A stretch of DNA of 64,000 bases from Monodelphis domestica (lineage: Eukaryota > Chordata > Mammalia > Didelphimorphia > Didelphidae), in contig NC_077230.1 of NCBI RefSeq assembly GCF_027887165.1, positions 262,388,976-262,452,975 on the forward strand, in the 5' to 3' direction. Position 1 is the stretch's first letter, and each line of letters begins with the position of its first letter. The translations under genes were made by a program, and so were the position numbers. The notes under the pieces are model-generated. The model saw only the letters and a list, made by a program, of their open reading frames with translations, was not told where the DNA came from and ran no database searches. Below, one piece after another: positions 59,986-64,000 of the stretch.

Positions 59986-61235
59986 AACTAGAAGAATTCC
60001 ATGTGAAGTGGAAAGACCTCCAGGAATTGATGCAGAGCAAAAGGAGCAGAACCAGGAGAACATTTTACACAGAGACTGATACATTGTGGTACAATCAAAT
60101 GTAATAGACTTTCCTACTAGTAGCAATGCAATGATCCAGAATAATCCAGAGGAACTTATGAGAAAGAATGTTATCCACATCCAGAGAAAAAACTGTAGGA
60201 GCAGAAATGCAAAAGAAAAACATATGATCAATCACAGGGTTCGATGGGGGTATGATTAGGGTTTTGATGTTAAAAGATCACTCTACTACAAACATGAATA
60301 ACATGGAAATAGATTTTGAACAATGATACATGTATAACCCAGTGGAATAGCTCATCAACTCTGGGAGGGGGAGTTAATTGGGGTGGGGGGGATCATGTGA
60401 CAAGGAAATCACTTTAAAAGACTGATATATATTAATTTAAGGTCACCAAGGAATTCAGCTATGTAATTCCTAAATGAAAACTCAAGTCAGCAGTCAACCT
60501 TTTATGGAGTTTAATTACAAACAGGAGGAAGAAAGGTATTAGAGAGAGAGAGAGAGAGAGGGAGAGAGAAAGGGGAGAGAAGGGAATAGGGCTTAAATAC
60601 CCCTTCTGTTTAGGCTGGGCCAAAAGGCCCAAGCCCTTAGATAGCTGAGGCAAAGAAAAGAGATCAGTCCCTATCACTCACATGACCAAAATGGAGAAAC
60701 AGTCTCAGGGGCCTCCACTTCCAGCTTCCTTCAGAGCAAGCTTCTCAGAGCACAACCTCTCAGAGCAAAAACTCTCCAACCAATCACCTTAGTCCTCAGA
60801 CCCCACTATCTTTAAGGAAACCATCCAAGTTCCCTCCCCTCAGTTCTCACATCTACCAATCACTGTCCATGTCTTCCCTGTGCCAATGGTGGCTCTAGCT
60901 TAACCCAGGAACGCCCAGAGGTCTGTGGCTTTGCACATGTCTGTTGAAGGTCATATTCTCAAATAATTAAATCTTGATCCTTTGCTACAGCCCTTCCTAA
61001 ATCATGTTACCCTGAGTAGGGTGGAGATTGGAATAATTAAATTTTGATCTATGCTGCAGCCCTTTCCATTGTTCAGCAAAAGGTTTCTGTCCTAAAGTAA
61101 TCTTAAGAAGGGCGGAGGAGGAACCTCCCTTGCCAATGGGGTTCACATTCCAATGGTGAAATTTCCAACATTCACAAATCTAAGAAATTTTAAGGTTTAC
61201 AATCATGTAACCATGGAAAAATATTCTTAAAAAAA
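59986..61235 (+). mobile_element. 5'-truncated L1 end carrying a solo LTR
   Basis: It starts 'gaactagaagaattccatgtgaagtggaaagacctccaggaattgatgcagagc' (ORF2 end) and runs through the 3' UTR with a G-rich tract (60363-60391). The LTR interrupts it, and it ends 'ccatggaaaaatattcttaaaaaaa'. The flanks 'attctttcccttaatga' (about 59969-59985) and 'attctcttcctaatga' (61235-61250) are a decayed target duplication. Confidence 0.85.
60398..61201 (-). mobile_element. Solo LTR, 804 bp
   Basis: TG...CA ends (plus-strand TGACAAGG...GGTTTACA), with the 6-bp duplication ATCATG on both sides (60392-60397, 61202-61207). In minus orientation it has 'gggtatttaagccc' as TATA-like box, a (CT)n stretch and an AATTAAA-like signal. 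The 6-bp duplication is typical of class II (betaretrovirus-like) elements. Same family as the LTR at 51629. It is a fossil. Confidence 0.85.
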
Positions 61236-61330
61236 TTCTCTTCCTAATGATTTTTGGTACCTTTTTTCCTATATGACCAATTCTGCCTTTTTAAAGTGTA
61301 AGAAATAAAGAAATATGAGCCATTATTTTG

Positions 61331-62113
61331 AGTTGAAAATCCAAACTTTAATTTTGGGGAATTAAAGCTGAAGGTCTTACCACTTCTAGCCTGTGGCAAA
61401 AACTTGGTTTAGATATACAACTATCTGTTTTATAGGCTTTTGGGAGTCAATTAACATAAGTGACTAATAAAAAAGTTGTACAAAATGTATTACTAATATT
61501 TAGAGAATACTTGGCTAAGAGAATTAATAAATTTCAATAAAATGTTTAACACAGGCAACCCCCTTATCCTTCTGGTGAATTAGCACCAATTAAGAATTCA
61601 TGTTTGAACATCAAAAGGCTTTACAAAGATCAAGGCCTCTAAATATCTCAATCTCTAGAGGGTTTGGTTCATCTTATATCACAAGCACCATCCATCATTG
61701 CAGTTTGAAAGTAACAATAACAGAAAATATGAGAATGAATCTGACTAGGATACAATTTTCAATCATCTCTAATTGAAACCACAAATAATAGAATGGCATA
61801 ATCAGACTTACCTTATTATGCTGACTAAAGGAAACTTAAAAGACAAATCAAGATGCCTATCTGGGCTATAAATTATAAGTAACCTAAATTATATAGAAAT
61901 ATAAATATAACCTAAATGGAAATATATATGTACCTATATATACCTAAGTAAATATATATACTTCACAAAGGCAAATACCATATTGTCCTTGTAATATATT
62001 CCTAATTTCTACTACTGACTCAGTGATTGTTTCTATTATCTTTATCATGAATCATAATTCAATCAAGCTGTGCACTTAACATTCTAATGTTGATAGAAGC
62101 TCTTAATTTTATT
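61331..62113. other. No recognisable feature
   Basis: AT-rich sequence. Nothing recognised apart from short 'atatat' stretches near 61,920-61,970. Confidence 0.35.
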
Positions 62114-62130
62114 TGTAGCTATAATATTCT

Positions 62131-62331
62131 TTTTTTTAAACCCTTACCTTCCATCTTGGAATCAATACTGGGTATTGGTTCCAAGGCAGAAGAGTGGTAA
62201 GGGCTAGGCAATGGGGGTTAAGTGACTTGCCCAGGATCACACAGCTTGGAAGTGTCTGAAGCCAGATTTGAACCCAGAATGTCCCATCTCTGAGCCTAGC
62301 TCTCAATCCACTGAGCCACCCAGCTGCCTCC
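62131..62331 (-). repeat. tRNA-derived marsupial SINE with perfect target duplication
   Basis: From the poly(T) and 'aacccttaccttccatcttgg' to 'caatccactgagccacccagctgcctcc' it is a complete minus-strand copy. The 17-bp duplication 'tgtagctataatattct' flanks it exactly (62114-62130, 62332-62348). The B box lies in 'gatttgaaccc'. Confidence 0.95.
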
Positions 62332-62395
62332 TGTAGCTATAATATTCTAATAACCCACACTCTGTCTTTTCTACTAGTATGGTTACCATAATAGT

Positions 62396-64000
62396 ATTTT
62401 TTTTAAAATTTTATAGTATTTTATTTGATCATTTCCATGCATTTTTCATTAAAGACAAAGATCATTTTCTTTTCCTCCCTCCCACCCCCCGTGGCCGACG
62501 TGTGATTCCACTGGTATCATATGTGTTCTTGACTTGAACCCATTGCCATGTTGTTAGTATTTGCATCAGAGTGTTCGCTCCGAGTCTTTCCTCTGTCATG
62601 TCCCCTCAGCCATTGTAGTCAGGCAGTTGCTTTTCCTTGGTGTTTCTATTCCCTCAGTTTGTCCTCTGCTTTTGGATAGTGTTTTTTTCTCCTTGATCCC
62701 TGCAGATTGTGCAGGGACATTACACCACCACTAATGGAGAAGTCCATTACGTTCGATGATACCACAGTGTGTTAGTCTCTGTGTACAATGTTCTCCTGGT
62801 TCTGCTCCTCTCGCTCTGCATCACTTCCTGGAGGTTGTTCCAGTTCACATGGAAATCCTCCACTTTATTATTCCTTTGAGCACAATAGTATTCCATCACC
62901 AACATATACCACAATTTGTTCAGCCATTCCCCAATTGATGGGCATCCCCTCATTTTCCAATTTTTGGCCACCACAAAGAGCGCAGCTATGAATATTTTTG
63001 TACAAGTCTTTTTGTCCATTATCTCTTTGGGGTACAAACCCAGCAGTGCTATGGCTGGATCAAAGGGTAGACATTCTTTTATCGCCCTTTGTGCATAGTT
63101 CCAAATTGCCCTCCAGAATGGCTGGATCAGTTCACAACTCCACCAGCAATGAATTAGTGTCCCTACTTTGCCACATCCCCTCCAGCATTCATTACTTTCC
63201 ATAACTGTCATGTTAGCCAATCTGCTAGGTGTGAGGTGATACCTCAGAGTTGTTTTGATTTGCATCTCTCTGATTATAAGAGATGTGGAGCACTTCTTCA
63301 TGTGCTTATTAATAGTTTTGATTTCTTTATCTGAAAACTGTCTATCCGTATCCCTTGCCCATTTACCAATTGGGGAATGGCTTGATTTTTTGTACAACTG
63401 ATTTAGCTCTTTATAAATTTGAGTAATTAAACCTTTGTCAGAGGTTTTTATGAAGATTTTTTCCCAACTTGTTGTTTTCCTTCTGATTTTAGTTACATTG
63501 CTTTTGTTTGTACAAAAGCCTTTTAATTTGATGTAGTCGAAATTATTTATTTTACATTTTGTGATTCTCTCTATGTCTTGCTTGGTTTTAAAGTCTTTCC
63601 CTTCCCAAAGGTCTGACATGTATACTATTCTGTGTTTACCCAATTTACTTATGGTTTCCTTCTTTATGTTTAAGTCTTTCACCCATTTTGAATTTATCTT
63701 GGTGTAGGGTGTGAGGTGTTGATCAATTCCTAATCTCTCCCACACTGTCTTCCAATTTTCCCAGCAGTTCTTATCAAATAGTGAATTTTTGTCCCAAGAC
63801 CTGGGGTCTTTGGGTTTATCGTATAGTATCTGGCTGAGGTCGCTTTCCCCCAGTCTATTCCACTGATCCTCCTTTCTGTCTCTTAGCCAGTACCAAATTG
63901 TTTTGATGACTGCTGCTTTGTAATATAGTTTGAGGTCTGGGACTGCAAGGCCCCCCTCATTAGTGTTTTTTTTCATTATTTCCCTGGATATCCTTGATCT
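62396..64000 (-). mobile_element. Young L1, 3' 1.6 kb, running off the window
   Basis: The A-tail and 3' UTR (62396-62746, with a C-rich plus-strand tract at 62475-62492 that is the G-rich 3' UTR motif) are followed by ORF2. Close to the 28.5-kb copy in sequence. The remainder lies beyond the window, so its completeness cannot be judged. Confidence 0.93.
62747..64000 (-). CDS. L1 ORF2 C-terminal part, open to the window edge (partial)
   Basis: An uninterrupted frame of about 417 codons from the window edge to the stop at 62747-62749. It begins [12 protein letters not shown], so the first Met at 63976 is internal and not a start. It covers the region after the RT domain: '[16 protein letters not shown]', 'WVKDLNIKKETISKLG', '[18 protein letters not shown]', the Cys/His motif '[18 protein letters not shown]' (C-x3-C-x7-H-x4-C, shared with human L1 ORF2), and the end '[23 protein letters not shown]'. 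At the homologous A-run, the 28.5-kb copy is out of frame whereas this one is in frame. The catalytic domains lie outside the window. Confidence 0.92.
   Translation of the reverse strand, partial: RSRISREIMKKNTNEGGLAVPDLKLYYKAAVIKTIWYWLRDRKEDQWNRLGESDLSQILYDKPKDPRSWDKNSLFDKNCWENWKTVWERLGIDQHLTPYTKINSKWVKDLNIKKETISKLGKHRIVYMSDLWEGKDFKTKQDIERITKCKINNFDYIKLKGFCTNKSNVTKIRRKTTSWEKIFIKTSDKGLITQIYKELNQLYKKSSHSPIGKWARDTDRQFSDKEIKTINKHMKKCSTSLIIREMQIKTTLRYHLTPSRLANMTVMESNECWRGCGKVGTLIHCWWSCELIQPFWRAIWNYAQRAIKECLPFDPAIALLGLYPKEIMDKKTCTKIFIAALFVVAKNWKMRGCPSIGEWLNKLWYMLVMEYYCAQRNNKVEDFHVNWNNLQEVMQSERSRTRRTLYTETNTLWYHRT

Larger units (their letters stand above)
58440..61330 (-). mobile_element. Internally deleted old L1, minus strand, split by a younger L1
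   Basis: 58.44-59.42 kb is 3' UTR and the complement of the ORF2 C-terminal part. A 96-codon minus frame at 58938-59228 preserves 'LIQSFWRAICSYAQRAIGL' and 'PFDSTILLLDLYPREI'. At about 59.425 kb it passes directly into the complement of ORF1 (59.43-59.97 kb; the block containing ENR-RR-NLRIIGLPE lies near 59.75 kb, plus strand 'ggtagtccaataattctaag'). The endonuclease and RT domains are absent. The ORF1 coiled-coil remnant appears to resume at 61.25-61.33 kb after the insert. Confidence 0.75.

Overview
The window looks like intergenic or intronic DNA from a marsupial, probably a didelphid such as Monodelphis. This rests on repeat families: many copies of a marsupial-type LINE-1 (L1), a tRNA-derived SINE with the marsupial 'GGGCAGCTGGGT...' head, abundant ancient L2, CR1/L3 and MIR copies, and low-GC sequence. 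The species call is an inference. I see no intact host protein-coding gene, no structural RNA gene, no CRISPR array and no prokaryotic feature. The only host-gene sequence is a decayed, reverse-transcribed copy of HNRNPH1 mRNA at about 38.5-40.6 kb.

Layout. 0.4-26 kb: ancient repeats, mainly L2 (410-970, 15.8-17.3, 19.0-20.1, 21.4-24.0 kb), CR1/L3 (7.4-8.05 kb), MIR-type SINEs, a long GATA microsatellite (20.66-20.86 kb), and a three-deep nest at 21.4-24.0 kb (young L1 in old L1 in L2). 24.7-45.6 kb: an L1-dominated nest. An internally deleted minus-strand L1 (24.7-26.7) lies head to head with an old plus-strand L1 (26.7-43.8). That old L1 has been hit by a small endogenous retrovirus-like element (27,670-36,546), another probable LTR, the HNRNPH1 retrocopy and a truncated younger L1. 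The retrovirus-like element is itself split by an essentially full-length L1 (28,503-35,455), which in turn holds a solo LTR (34,069-34,420). A chimeric L1 (5' UTR joined to the ORF2 end) follows at 43.85-45.56 kb. 45.6-58.2 kb: CR1/L3, L2, MIR and tRNA-SINE copies, three large microsatellites, a tRNA-SINE split by an LTR, and two unusual local duplications. 58.4-64.0 kb: another internally deleted minus-strand L1, split by a plus-strand L1 tail that carries an 804-bp solo LTR, then a tRNA-SINE with perfect target-site duplications, then the 3' 1.6 kb of a well-preserved minus-strand L1 running off the window.

Nothing here acts as a gene system. The interest is in the relative chronology that the nest records, the recurrent internally deleted L1s, the full-length L1 promoter with its partly duplicated 5' UTR, and several duplications that standard repeats do not explain. 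Repeat assignments come from remembered family consensus features and from comparing copies within the window; no alignment program was run.
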